From Floridanema aerugineum (lineage in GTDB: Bacteria; Cyanobacteriota; Cyanobacteriia; Cyanobacteriales; Aerosakkonemataceae), in the NCBI RefSeq assembly GCF_041929345.1, contig NZ_JBHFNQ010000206.1, positions 1-64,000 on the forward strand: a stretch of DNA of 64,000 nucleotides, given 5' to 3'. Below, piece after piece: positions 8,466-17,022 of the stretch. The notes under the pieces were generated by a model. The model had not been told where the DNA came from. It did no database searches and worked only from the letters and a program-made list of their open reading frames with translations. Every line of letters begins with the position of its first letter. The first letter of the stretch is position 1. The position numbers and the translations under genes are program-made.

Positions 8466-10322
8466 TCAACCACCTAATTGATAACGCCGCAAAATATCAG
8501 AGCCATAGCTTTTTAAAGTTAAACGATCGAATGCGTCAGTTGCACTACCATCAACTTCAGAATAGTCGCCGCCAAAATGTTTTTGGGCTACTCGTTCAAT
8601 GAGGCGTTCTCCACTAAAATATTTACCAGTTGTAGGGTCTATTTCCTGAGAAGTTGTATTGATTTTGTCGGTAATACTTCTGTCAAAAGCTGCTTCTTGA
8701 TCCGCAGGTGGAAAGTATTGAAAAAGTTCGGCTTGAGTTGGTTTATTACCTGCTTTGAGTTTAGCTAAAAATTGCTGTCCCCCTGGCTTTGATGCGAGCG
8801 CATCTTTTGCATATTCGTTATAACTAACAAACTGGTATTTACCTAACGCAAATCCACAATTTTTACCATCATCAGCACAAACATAAGAACCAATAGTATC
8901 ATAAGCACCGCTACTTTCGATACTGGCGATTGCTGACGATAAAGCTGCAATATTTACGCCTTGAATATTATCTAATAAAATTGGTTTACTGCTATTTGAA
9001 GAAAAAGAAGTAGTTGTTTTACTGACACCCTCCGAACTGCGACTTGCTCCAGTTGGTGTAGAAGAAAAAGCGGTAGCTTTTGGTTCTAACAATCCGACAA
9101 AGATGGGAGAATTAACTCGATAAGTGAAGAAAGGTACTGGACCGATAAAATAAGGCGAACAACCACAAGGCGAACAAAACCGAAAGAACAAAGCCGTATC
9201 AACGGTATCCGTTCGTTCGTCTGGTTCCATGACTACCACTTTAAAAGCACTACCAAAGGGTAATCTTCCTGTTGGTTCTTTACCGCCATTAACGCCTTTG
9301 AGACAACCCCAACCTCCTTGAACTTGCTGGTATTTGCCACTTATCCATTGTTTACCTTCTAGCGTACCGCGAGCATTTCGACCAGAATTTTCTAAATCGT
9401 CTAATTCAATGTAAGCACAATCATTCTGTTGACAATTAACCGAAAATCCTTGCACGTCAGAGCCAGAAATAGTATTGGTTCGTCTACGTTCGGCATTACC
9501 ATAAATAGCGTCAATTCGCATTACCAAATTACCTAATTCGGCAACCGGATTGGGAAATTTAGATAATGGTAAAACATTTAGTCCAGGTACATCTTTGATT
9601 AAAGTGCTTTGCCAATTTGAAAAGGCAGCAAGTTGGGTGCTACTCAAGTTGGGGATTGAAGATATCGAGTATTGAGATAAGTCAATTTCTTCGAGCTTCA
9701 ATTGACCGAGTTGAGGATTGGAACTGAGTACTTGAGCTAAAGTGCGCTCGCTCCAATTATCAGCAGTTTTGGCACTTAGTAATTGTGCTATTGGTGCGAT
9801 GTCTTGTACTTTGAATTGACCAAGAACCGGAACAGCTTGAACCAGTTGGTCTAAGGTTTGTTTGCCAACTAAAGTGAAAGCACTCAAAGCAACCTGGTCT
9901 AAATTCAAATTAGTCTGTTGGGCAATAGCACCAATTGAAAGTAGTTCTGGTTGCAAAGCTTCACTAATATCGCCTAGCATGAGGTACTGGTCAGGAGTTT
10001 GTCCCGCTGTCCAAGTGCGACTTAAATCGTAGCCAACTGCTTGTGTATATTCTTGAGCTGAAAAACTCCCAGATTGAGTGATTGGTGGCATTCCAGAGAA
10101 AGAAATTTGCGTCCAATCTGGTACTAAAGCATTTACAGAAGTAGTATTTCCTTCTCGACTAACATGAGGTATTTGTAAGATTCGTGTTGGTAGTTGGGTC
10201 TTTTCGACAATAGTTTGTGTAACTGCATGATTTGGTGCATGAAATAAACTCGAAAGTATGAGGACTAAACCGAATATCCAAACTGAAAAGCGCCGCATAT
10301 TTGTTGGTAATTTTCTGCTCAT
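8466..10322 (-). CDS. Large secreted protein with C-terminal lysozyme/transglycosylase-like domain
   Basis: 618 residues. The N-terminal signal peptide (VWIFGLVLILSSLFHAP) implies export. The middle part (residues 60-270) is a helical region rich in Q, L and S. A Cys-containing segment follows (CSPCGCSPYF near 380). The C-terminal ~160 residues look like a lytic transglycosylase/muramidase-type fold: AIASIESSGAYDTIG with a candidate catalytic Glu, FALGKYQFVSYNEYAKDA, and AQKHFGGDYSEVDG. Such domains open peptidoglycan, often for conjugation apparatus; here this is inference. The frame stays open for 47 codons beyond the TGA (8466-8468) down to a TAG at 8322-8324, so the TGA may be a recent truncation. 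Confidence 0.7.
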   Translation of the reverse strand: MSRKLPTNMRRFSVWIFGLVLILSSLFHAPNHAVTQTIVEKTQLPTRILQIPHVSREGNTTSVNALVPDWTQISFSGMPPITQSGSFSAQEYTQAVGYDLSRTWTAGQTPDQYLMLGDISEALQPELLSIGAIAQQTNLNLDQVALSAFTLVGKQTLDQLVQAVPVLGQFKVQDIAPIAQLLSAKTADNWSERTLAQVLSSNPQLGQLKLEEIDLSQYSISSIPNLSSTQLAAFSNWQSTLIKDVPGLNVLPLSKFPNPVAELGNLVMRIDAIYGNAERRRTNTISGSDVQGFSVNCQQNDCAYIELDDLENSGRNARGTLEGKQWISGKYQQVQGGWGCLKGVNGGKEPTGRLPFGSAFKVVVMEPDERTDTVDTALFFRFCSPCGCSPYFIGPVPFFTYRVNSPIFVGLLEPKATAFSSTPTGASRSSEGVSKTTTSFSSNSSKPILLDNIQGVNIAALSSAIASIESSGAYDTIGSYVCADDGKNCGFALGKYQFVSYNEYAKDALASKPGGQQFLAKLKAGNKPTQAELFQYFPPADQEAAFDRSITDKINTTSQEIDPTTGKYFSGERLIERVAQKHFGGDYSEVDGSATDAFDRLTLKSYGSDILRRYQLGG

Positions 10323-10351
10323 TTTTCTGTAAAAAATTGATTGATTTAGGA

Positions 10352-10389
10352 AAGAGCGCGTTAATTGCTCTAATGCTCATCGCGCTCTT
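10352..10389 (-). promoter_or_regulatory. Leader inverted repeat, 9-bp arms
   Basis: Arms aagagcgcg (10352-10360) and cgcgctctt (10381-10389) enclose a 20-nt loop. The stem ends 29 nt before the minus-strand start codon at 10322, a position matching the other leader hairpins of this window. Confidence 0.45.
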
Positions 10390-10416
10390 CTTGCTACTGA
10401 TAGTTATCACCAAGCA

Positions 10417-10722
10417 CTACAACTCAAGTTCGTCGCAGTCAAAATCAAAATCAAAGTCGATATTTGTTTCCCTACTATCAAAATGCGGGTTAGGATTAGC
10501 AGCATTTTCAGTCCAAGGAGTATCTGCTAGATTCAAACTGCCCTCAAAAACATTCTCTCTATAGCCGTCTGCAAAGTAATCAGGAGGGCTATAAGCTTTA
10601 GATTGTTGATGGTTGTAACCATTATTTTGATAACCTTCGGACGAATACCCGGATGAATCAGTTTCATAACCGTTTGTACCGTAGCCTTGTTCGGTGCTGT
10701 AAAAATTGTTTGGCTCGTTCAT
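10417..10722 (-). CDS. Low-complexity Tyr/Asn/Ser-rich protein with acidic tail
   Basis: 101 residues, mostly disordered, with repeated G-Y motifs (QGYGTNGYET, SGYSSEGYQNNGY) and an alternating Asp/Phe C-terminus (DFDFDFDCDELEL). There is no membrane segment or enzyme motif. It lies 94 bp upstream of the secreted protein gene on the same strand. The function is unknown. The acidic end resembles those of several other backbone proteins in this window. I treat it as real because the composition is strongly non-random in this frame only. Confidence 0.55.
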   Translation of the reverse strand: MNEPNNFYSTEQGYGTNGYETDSSGYSSEGYQNNGYNHQQSKAYSPPDYFADGYRENVFEGSLNLADTPWTENAANPNPHFDSRETNIDFDFDFDCDELEL

Positions 10723-10812
10723 AGTTTGTAGCTACAAAGTAGTTAGATTTGACAACTTAGCGTAGCTAGTAGCAATTAAAAAGCGTTTCAGCCGATAGTC
10801 TTATTTTGACTA

Positions 10813-10826
10813 CCGCCTATCGGCGG
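10813..10826 (+). promoter_or_regulatory. Leader stem-loop (ccgcc-TATC-ggcgg)
   Basis: Perfect 5-bp stem, 4-nt loop, 41 nt before ATG 10868. An additional partial inverted copy, gccgatag, lies just upstream (about 10791-10798) and can pair with ctatcggc inside the element, so two alternative folds are possible. Confidence 0.45.
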
Positions 10827-10867
10827 ATATCTATACAAAAAGGCTAAATCAATAGTTCTAATTATCA

Positions 10868-11473
10868 ATGGACATCATTTCATCGTTAACGGAAATGCTT
10901 TTATACGGGAAAATTAAAGAAACGCAGCCTTATTCGTGGTTTCCATCTTCACCAGAGTTAATTGAGTTGATTGTTAAACAAGCTCAAATTGCGCCTGGTT
11001 CGTATGCTTTGGAACCAACAGCGGGAGACGGCTTATTGGCGCAGGCAATGGTTAAAGCAGGCGCGATTGTTGATGTAATTGAAATTAACCCATTGTTGCA
11101 ACAACTCTTGTTTCAAAAGGGATTCAACTTAGTGGGAAGTGATTTTTTAACTGCTAAACCACAAAGGCAATATAACTTTATCTTGGCAAATCCACCATTT
11201 TCCACACCTGAAATTAAAGGAGTTGATTTGGATATTATTCAACGAGCATATAACCTTTTTTTAGCTAATTCTGGACGGTTGGTGAGCGTCGTTAGTAATT
11301 CCATGAATGTGCGAAATGAAGCACGAGCGCAAGCTTTTCGAGCGTTTCTCAAACGCACTTCAGCGCAGGTACTCGAACTATCATTAGAAATCTTTTGGGG
11401 AAGCGATCGCCCCGTTACAGTTGAAAGCTATTTAGTTGTAATCGAAAAACCTCCCTGTCTACCTAGTTTGTAA
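10868..11473 (+). CDS. Small SAM-dependent N6-adenine methyltransferase-like protein
   Basis: 201 residues, a single Rossmann-type methyltransferase domain. Motif I is ALEPTAGDGLLAQAM, an acidic residue follows in VDVIEINPLL, and motif IV is ILANPPFS (NPPF), the signature of methylation on an exocyclic or side-chain amino group in DNA, rRNA or protein. No target-recognition domain is present, so it is likely an orphan DNA methyltransferase of the plasmid or an anti-restriction modifier. The start is ATG 10868, with the leader hairpin at 10813. It ends 1 base before the convergent gene at 11474. Confidence 0.75.
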   Translation: MDIISSLTEMLLYGKIKETQPYSWFPSSPELIELIVKQAQIAPGSYALEPTAGDGLLAQAMVKAGAIVDVIEINPLLQQLLFQKGFNLVGSDFLTAKPQRQYNFILANPPFSTPEIKGVDLDIIQRAYNLFLANSGRLVSVVSNSMNVRNEARAQAFRAFLKRTSAQVLELSLEIFWGSDRPVTVESYLVVIEKPPCLPSL

Positions 11474-11851
11474 TTAATCCCACCAAGCGTATAGTTTTTG
11501 AGAGTTGACTTCTATTTCATCACAACCGCGAACGAATTGCACGAATTCACCTGCAAAATCTAAGTCTTTTACGCCGATAACTGTTATGGCATCAACAACC
11601 AAATTCGGTGTTTGTTTGTCAGTAAATGCGATGCCATCAAACGTTGCTGTTGCTCCAATTTTTTGGCATTTCTGTCCGAATTCGATAAATGAACTTACTG
11701 TTGGAGTCGCATTGAAACTTGCTGTTGGTGTGGTGTATCCTTCTTGAAGAATTTGTTGTAATGTTTCCAAAGACAAGCCGCTAAACTTGATAGCATTCGG
11801 CGTATATTCAGTAATTGTTGTCCCCAATAGTTCTTCGATATTTTCTGCCAT
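11474..11851 (-). CDS. Hypothetical protein (125 aa)
   Basis: A soluble protein with no recognised family. Helical N-terminus (MAENIEELLGTTITEY) and several short strands, ending in KLYAWWD. It is the downstream member of a two-gene minus-strand unit with xisI (23 bp apart), so it may work with it or be expressed from the same promoter. Nothing in the sequence shows a catalytic site. Confidence 0.55.
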   Translation of the reverse strand: MAENIEELLGTTITEYTPNAIKFSGLSLETLQQILQEGYTTPTASFNATPTVSSFIEFGQKCQKIGATATFDGIAFTDKQTPNLVVDAITVIGVKDLDFAGEFVQFVRGCDEIEVNSQKLYAWWD

Positions 11852-11874
11852 AAAAACAATACAAAATGGGAATT

Positions 11875-12210
11875 CTAAGCAATAGCGTATCCGGTGTGTT
11901 GTCGCACGTCAGGTGAATGAAATGCTAAAACAATTTTGTCTTTGGGTACTCCAGCAGCAACAAGTTCGCCTGTGATGCCATCTTCTATGCCGTCTCTTTG
12001 AATCCAGATTTTGTCGCCAATTATTTCGACGTGAACGACACAACCATGAATTCTGCGCTTGCCGTCCCAACCTGCATTCATCAGTAAGAAGTTGTTGCGC
12101 TTGCGATCGATAATCAATTTACTTTCGATTTGTCCGTGACTGTAAGGAATGCGATGGTGCCTTTCTAGGATGCGTTCAATAATGTCTCGATATTCATCTA
12201 TTCTATCCAC
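11875..12210 (-). CDS. xisI: XisI family protein (fdxN element excision controlling factor-like)
   Basis: 111 residues matching the XisI family: DEYRDIIERIL near the start, then the NNFLLMNAGWDGKRRIHG core, VHVEIIGDKIWIQRDG, and GVPKDKIVLAFHSPDVRQHTGYA-type ending. In Nostoc/Anabaena, XisI acts with XisH to control XisF-dependent excision of the fdxN element. Many cyanobacteria carry xisHI pairs unrelated to nif. Here no xisH is adjacent, so this is an orphan copy and its role is unknown. Confidence 0.9.
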   Translation of the reverse strand: MDRIDEYRDIIERILERHHRIPYSHGQIESKLIIDRKRNNFLLMNAGWDGKRRIHGCVVHVEIIGDKIWIQRDGIEDGITGELVAAGVPKDKIVLAFHSPDVRQHTGYAIA

Positions 12211-12284
12211 TTTACAACCTCCGCTTTTTTAGCATCGAAAATAATCTTCGTAGCGTTTTTGCTTTAGATCGAGGCTGATAACTG

Positions 12285-12298
12285 ACCGCTAATGCGGT
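12285..12298 (+). promoter_or_regulatory. Leader stem-loop (accgc-TAAT-gcggt)
   Basis: Perfect 5-bp stem with 4-nt loop, 30 nt before ATG 12329 of the DNA polymerase gene. Same architecture as the hairpins at 6558, 10813 and 51377, all with a loop beginning TA. Confidence 0.45.
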
Positions 12299-12328
12299 AT
12301 TTCAATAACTAACAATTATTTTACTCCC

Positions 12329-14122
12329 ATGACTACTTCCCCACATAACACCTCAACGCCTGTGGTGGAATACGAGCTAATTACTAACTCTTCTAAATTA
12401 TCTGATGCTCTGTTACCTTTATTAAATGCTCGTGTTCTCGCCATAGACACAGAAACTACTGGACTAGACCCCAGGACCGATCGCATTCGACTCATTCAAC
12501 TTGCCATTCCCAAACATCCAGTAGTAATTATCGATTTAGCTGCTATTTCAATTGACGAACTTTCACCTTTGAAACAAGTTTTAACTAATAATGCTGTCAA
12601 AGTATTCCAAAATGGTAAGTTCGACTGGCAGATGTTAGAAATGCTTGGTTTAAGACCAACTGGTTCATTTTTTGATGTGATGTTAGCCAGTCAAGTATTG
12701 CGTTCTGGACTCAAAAAAGACCACGATTTAAAATCCTTGGCTCTGGAATTTTTAGGCATTAAACTTGATAAAAGTATACAATCGAGTAACTTTGCAGGGA
12801 AACTTTCAACTGCTCAGTTGGAATATGCAGCTTTAGATGCTTTTGTCCTGCTGAAACTTAGAATACAGTTAATTTCCAGACTGCGAAGTGCTAGTTTATT
12901 AGAAACTGCCGAAATTGAATTTGCAGCGATGCCTGCTGTTGCTCAAATGGAATTGAATGGGATGCTACTTGATGCACAACAATGGCATTTAGTTGGTGAA
13001 GAACTGAACAACAAGAAGCAAACAGCATTGGTAGAATTAGTAAAAGCTGGTTTAAAACCAGTTCCTAGCGCCCAACTTTCTCTATTTCCAGAGTTTACAG
13101 AAACCATCAATCCCCGCTCGTCAACACAAGTTTTAAGTGCGCTTCATGCTCTCAATATTCCGATTAAGTCAACCAGTAAAAGTGAACTTATTCCTTTAGC
13201 TCGTCAATACCCGATTATCCAGTTATTACTAAATTATCGGAAATTAGCATCATTGTATTCTAATTTTGCTGAGGCACTACCAAAACATATTCACCCGATA
13301 ACTGGAAGAATTCATCCTAGTTATCGACAATGTGGTGCGCGTTCTGGACGGTTTAGTTGCAAGCAGCCAAACTTGCAAAATGTTCCGAGAAATTGCACGG
13401 CTAAGGGAATGCGTAATTGCTTTATTGCTGCACCTGGATATCAAATTATCAAAGCCGATTATAGCCAAATTGAACTAAGAATTGTTGCTGAAATATCTGG
13501 CGATACAAGAATGCTTGATGCCTACGCTAAAGGTGAGGATTTGCATACTTTAACGGCATCTTTAATTACGGGAAAGTCGTTAAAGGAGGTAAATTCAGAA
13601 GATAGACGCATTGCTAAATCGGTTAATTTCGGATTAATTTATGGCATGGGTGCTGCCAAATTGCAAGCTTATGCTGAGGAAAAGTATGATGTTCTTTTAA
13701 CTTTGGAGGAAGCTAAAGAGTTTAGAAAACGGTTCTTTCAAGCTTATTCTGGAGTCAAAAGATGGCATGACAGGATTAAGAGAACGGTGTATGCCAAGGA
13801 TATCAAACAAATCCGTACAATTGGCGGACGTAGACGAAGGTGGGCAAAAAAACCCAGGCTTTCTGAATTACTAAATCACCCGGTTCAAGGAACTTCGGCT
13901 GATATGTTGAAAGTGGCGATCGCTCGTCTGTTCGAGTTGCTACCCAAAACTGAAGCGAAATTAATCGGTGTGGTACATGATGAAATTTTATTAGAGTGTC
14001 CGCAAACCACTCTAAAAAGAACCAGTCGCATTCTGAAAAAAGTGATGGTGGAAGCGGGGGAATTGTATTTACAGCAAGTTCCGGTGGAAGTAGAACTAAC
14101 TATTTCCTCTTCTTGGGGTTAA
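12329..14122 (+). CDS. Family A DNA polymerase with 3'-5' exonuclease, lacking the 5' nuclease domain
   Basis: 597 residues. The N-terminal DEDDy exonuclease has AIDTETTGLDP (DxE), NGKFDWQML (Asp) and YAALDAFVLL (Tyr..Asp). The C-terminal polymerase has QPNLQNVPRN, motif A KADYSQIELRI, motif B RRIAKSVNFGLIYG and motif C VVHDEILLE. All catalytic residues are intact. Chromosomal PolI is about 900-1000 residues with a 5'-3' exonuclease that is absent here, as in phage and cyanobacterial plasmid polymerases. It probably serves plasmid replication or repair. No helicase or primase gene is adjacent in the window. Confidence 0.92.
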   Translation: MTTSPHNTSTPVVEYELITNSSKLSDALLPLLNARVLAIDTETTGLDPRTDRIRLIQLAIPKHPVVIIDLAAISIDELSPLKQVLTNNAVKVFQNGKFDWQMLEMLGLRPTGSFFDVMLASQVLRSGLKKDHDLKSLALEFLGIKLDKSIQSSNFAGKLSTAQLEYAALDAFVLLKLRIQLISRLRSASLLETAEIEFAAMPAVAQMELNGMLLDAQQWHLVGEELNNKKQTALVELVKAGLKPVPSAQLSLFPEFTETINPRSSTQVLSALHALNIPIKSTSKSELIPLARQYPIIQLLLNYRKLASLYSNFAEALPKHIHPITGRIHPSYRQCGARSGRFSCKQPNLQNVPRNCTAKGMRNCFIAAPGYQIIKADYSQIELRIVAEISGDTRMLDAYAKGEDLHTLTASLITGKSLKEVNSEDRRIAKSVNFGLIYGMGAAKLQAYAEEKYDVLLTLEEAKEFRKRFFQAYSGVKRWHDRIKRTVYAKDIKQIRTIGGRRRRWAKKPRLSELLNHPVQGTSADMLKVAIARLFELLPKTEAKLIGVVHDEILLECPQTTLKRTSRILKKVMVEAGELYLQQVPVEVELTISSSWG

Positions 14123-14465
14123 TTTGTTCAAGACAGGAAATTGTCTCCTAATGTCATATACTACTTATGAAAATAGCTGACTGTATTGCTTACTGGGAAG
14201 GAACATGAGTTTTAGCTGCTGTTATTGCAGATTTAGGTTCAAGGGGCGGCAAGCTCCGCCAAACTAACACAGACATATTGATCTGCACCTAATAGTGTTC
14301 GGTTAAGAATAGGGACAAAATATTTGGGCGGCAAATGCTCGCTTCAAACCCTAGATTTTCTGTCCAAATATTAATACCTACGGCACGCTAACAAACGCCT
14401 CTCCATGACTAAAAATGCTTAGCCGAGCAGTATTGGGACGTAGACTGTATGATAAACTTCAGAAA
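14123..14465. other. Intergenic region, convergent ends
   Basis: A 343-bp spacer between the polymerase gene and the end of the chemosensory operon. It contains a small stem-loop (ggcgg-caagct-ccgcc near 14245) that could help terminate, but no clear T-run. No gene, tRNA or repeat is recognised. Confidence 0.4.
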
Positions 14466-15971
14466 TCACTTATCAGTAAAAGTCCAAACTCCATTCCAAT
14501 TATCAGGAATACCCTGTTTTGCTAGCATATCAATCCGTTGTAAATAAAGCAGTGCAGTTTTATCAGCAGGATTGATACTTAACACCTTTTCAAAACAAAG
14601 CTTTGCCTTTACCAATCCGTCTTTTTGAGTAAAAAACTCTAACCCTTGCTCAAAATCTACCTGAGTTTTTAACTTCAAATCCCTCAGCTCTTGAACTTCA
14701 GCATCTAGAACTTCATAAACTGCTAAAGGTTCCTTTCTACCCTTAACAATCGCACGGTCTAAAAATCTTAATTGATATAATTCAGGATTAGTCAAATGCT
14801 CAAAAGCTTGTTGAGAGATCAGCAAAGAAACTCCATAAAATTTAGTTAAACCTTCCAACCGAGCCGTTAAATTAACGTTATCAGAAAAAGCATCTCCCTG
14901 CATCCGGTTCTCTTCACCAATCATCCCCAACATCATGTGCCCTACATGAATACCAATGCCAATTTGCAAAGGCTGTTCTCCTTTTTGTAATCGTTCATTA
15001 TTGTAATTTTCCACAACCCTAAACATTGCCACCCCAGCAGCTAAAGCGTCATCAGCACCATCTGGGTAAACAGCCATCATCCCATCTCCCAGAAATTTGA
15101 CAATCAAACCATGATTGTTGCGAATTTGGGGACTAACTTTTTGCAAATAAGAGTTAACAAAAGCAAAGTTTTCTTTGGGAGTCATCTTTTCCGATAAAGT
15201 GGTGAAGGAGCGAATATCAGAAAACATCACAGCCATTACTTTACTAACATGATCGCCCAATTGAACATCAGTAATGCTTTTTTTGCGGAGAAATTGGAGA
15301 TATTCGTGAGGAACAAAACGTCCATAAGCTCTTAATAAGGACTCTAGCTCTTTCTCTCTATTTTTAACAGTTTTAACCATGTTAGTAAAAACTCGTGCTA
15401 ATTGTCCAAGTTCATCACTACGTTTAGCAACTTCTGTTAAAGCATCTGGTTGAAAAGCATCCCGTTCCACATCAGAAGCAGCTGTTGTAACTTTCCCTAC
15501 TTGCTCAATATACGCAGCTTGACGTAAGATTTCGGCTTTAAAAAGAGCTTCAGCTTCTTGACGTTTCAAAAAGTTAGTATAAGCTTGAGAATGATAACGA
15601 ATTCTAGCAATTAATTCCATGCGATCGGGCAATTTTACCAAGTAATCATTCGCTCCTAATTCAAATGCCTTAGCTTTAATTACAGGTTCTTCTTTACTAG
15701 ATAAAACAATCAAAGGAGTATTGCAAGTACTAACATCTTTAGAACGTAAAAAGCGGACTAATAGTAACCCATCCATTTGAGGCATTACCAAGTCTTGTAA
15801 AATAACTGCTGGTTTGCAGTTTTCGGCAACATCTAAGGCTTCGGTAGGATCGCTACAATAGTGAAATATAATATCTAATTCGGGACTTAACATTCGACGA
15901 ACAGCTTCACCAATAATGGATTGATCGTCAATTAATAAAACAGTTATTTGTTCTTTTATTGGAGTAGTCAT
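14466..15971 (-). CDS. Response regulator with class III adenylate cyclase output
   Basis: 501 residues. The REC domain (1-130) has acidic pair IDD, phospho-acceptor in LQDLVMPQMDG and the conserved Lys in YLVKLP. A coiled/HAMP-like linker (RSDELGQLARVF) follows, then a cyclase domain (about 240-400): metal-binding Asp in FSDIRSFT and FLGDGMMAVY, Lys in IVKF, Asp in SDNVNL, and transition-state Asn/Arg in NVNLTARLEG. The Lys/Asp pair fits ATP rather than GTP. A short TPR-like C-terminus follows (AKLCFEKVLSINPADKTAL). As the last gene of the operon, 2 bp after cheB, it takes the place that the receiver-diguanylate cyclase WspR has in Wsp systems. Expected output: phosphorylation-controlled cAMP. 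Confidence 0.88.
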   Translation of the reverse strand: MTTPIKEQITVLLIDDQSIIGEAVRRMLSPELDIIFHYCSDPTEALDVAENCKPAVILQDLVMPQMDGLLLVRFLRSKDVSTCNTPLIVLSSKEEPVIKAKAFELGANDYLVKLPDRMELIARIRYHSQAYTNFLKRQEAEALFKAEILRQAAYIEQVGKVTTAASDVERDAFQPDALTEVAKRSDELGQLARVFTNMVKTVKNREKELESLLRAYGRFVPHEYLQFLRKKSITDVQLGDHVSKVMAVMFSDIRSFTTLSEKMTPKENFAFVNSYLQKVSPQIRNNHGLIVKFLGDGMMAVYPDGADDALAAGVAMFRVVENYNNERLQKGEQPLQIGIGIHVGHMMLGMIGEENRMQGDAFSDNVNLTARLEGLTKFYGVSLLISQQAFEHLTNPELYQLRFLDRAIVKGRKEPLAVYEVLDAEVQELRDLKLKTQVDFEQGLEFFTQKDGLVKAKLCFEKVLSINPADKTALLYLQRIDMLAKQGIPDNWNGVWTFTDK

Positions 15972-15973
15972 AA

Positions 15974-17020
15974 TTAAAAATTGCGGGTTAAAAATGAATT
16001 TTTTAGAAGGGTAGAGGCGATCGCATCTGGTGATAAAACCTCCACAGCAGCGTTTAACTCAACTGCGGCTTTTGGCATTCCATAAACGACACAACTCTCT
16101 TTATCTTGAGCGATCGTATGCCAACCCTGAAGTCGTAAAGCACTCAATCCTTCAGCACCATCTCTTCCCATTCCGGTTAAGAGGATACCAATTCCTTTCC
16201 GAGTCCAATGTTGCGCTAAACTTTTGAAAAATACATCAACAGAAGGACGGTAAGGGTAACTAATGGGATCTTGGGTATAACCCAAAGTTAGGTTAGATTG
16301 CACATATAAATGATCGTTTGTCCCAGCAACTAACACTGTTCCTTTTTCTAAGCAATCGCCAGAATTAGCTATTCTAACAGGCAACGCACATTGCTGTTTT
16401 AACCAATCAACAAAACCCTCAGAAAATTGAGCATCTACGTGCTGCACAATAGAAACAGCGGCATCAAAATTTGCTGGGAGTTGGGAGAGTATTTTCGCCA
16501 ATGCTTTCGGTCCACCTGTTGAGGAACCAATTGCTACTAATGGTGTTGTGGAAGAAAATTTATTGCGTGTTACTACAGGTGATAAATTAGATGATTCTTT
16601 TGACTCTTTGCTAAAAGTACTAGATACTTTCATTAATTTACTAACTCTGGTAATTTTAATTAGTAAATCTTTGGCAGTCTTGTCATCTCCTGTTGGCGAA
16701 TAAACCGGAGTATTTACCACATCTATTGCACCATATTCCATTGCTTGATAAACTTGCGATAAATTTCGGTCTTTATCAGAAGTTACTATTAAAATAAAAC
16801 AGGGAGAATTTTTCATAATCTGACGAGTTGCTTCTACCCCATTCATGACAGGCATCAACAAATCCATTAAGATTATGTCTGGTTTATTTTGAGCACATTT
16901 CTGCACTGCTTCGGCTCCATTTTGTGCTGTCCAAATAATTTTATAATTTGGAACAGTTTGCACGACCTTGTGTAGTGCTGTTTGTGCGATCGCCAAATCA
17001 TTAACAATAGCAATTTTCAT
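15974..17020 (-). CDS. cheB: Chemotaxis methylesterase CheB (REC + methylesterase)
   Basis: 348 residues. The REC domain has phospho-acceptor in IILMDLLMPVMNG. The C-terminal methylesterase has catalytic Ser in AIGSSTGGPKAL, His in VQHVDAQFSEGF and Asp in LLTGMGRDGAEGL. It demethylates or deamidates receptor glutamates when phosphorylated by the operon's CheA. Equivalent to WspF, it should set the adaptation level, so loss would lock signalling on. It is separated by 2 bp from both neighbours. All active-site residues are present. Confidence 0.93.
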   Translation of the reverse strand: MKIAIVNDLAIAQTALHKVVQTVPNYKIIWTAQNGAEAVQKCAQNKPDIILMDLLMPVMNGVEATRQIMKNSPCFILIVTSDKDRNLSQVYQAMEYGAIDVVNTPVYSPTGDDKTAKDLLIKITRVSKLMKVSSTFSKESKESSNLSPVVTRNKFSSTTPLVAIGSSTGGPKALAKILSQLPANFDAAVSIVQHVDAQFSEGFVDWLKQQCALPVRIANSGDCLEKGTVLVAGTNDHLYVQSNLTLGYTQDPISYPYRPSVDVFFKSLAQHWTRKGIGILLTGMGRDGAEGLSALRLQGWHTIAQDKESCVVYGMPKAAVELNAAVEVLSPDAIASTLLKNSFLTRNF

Positions 17021-17022
17021 AA

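Noticed and set aside
10159..10413. Minus-strand ORF overlapping the start of the secreted protein gene
   Set aside because: It is out of frame with the signal peptide-bearing gene and looks like a shadow; no plausible domain.
11875..12328. xisH partner for xisI
   Set aside because: The sequence upstream of xisI on the minus strand is a short spacer followed by the polymerase gene on the other strand; no XisH-like frame is seen.
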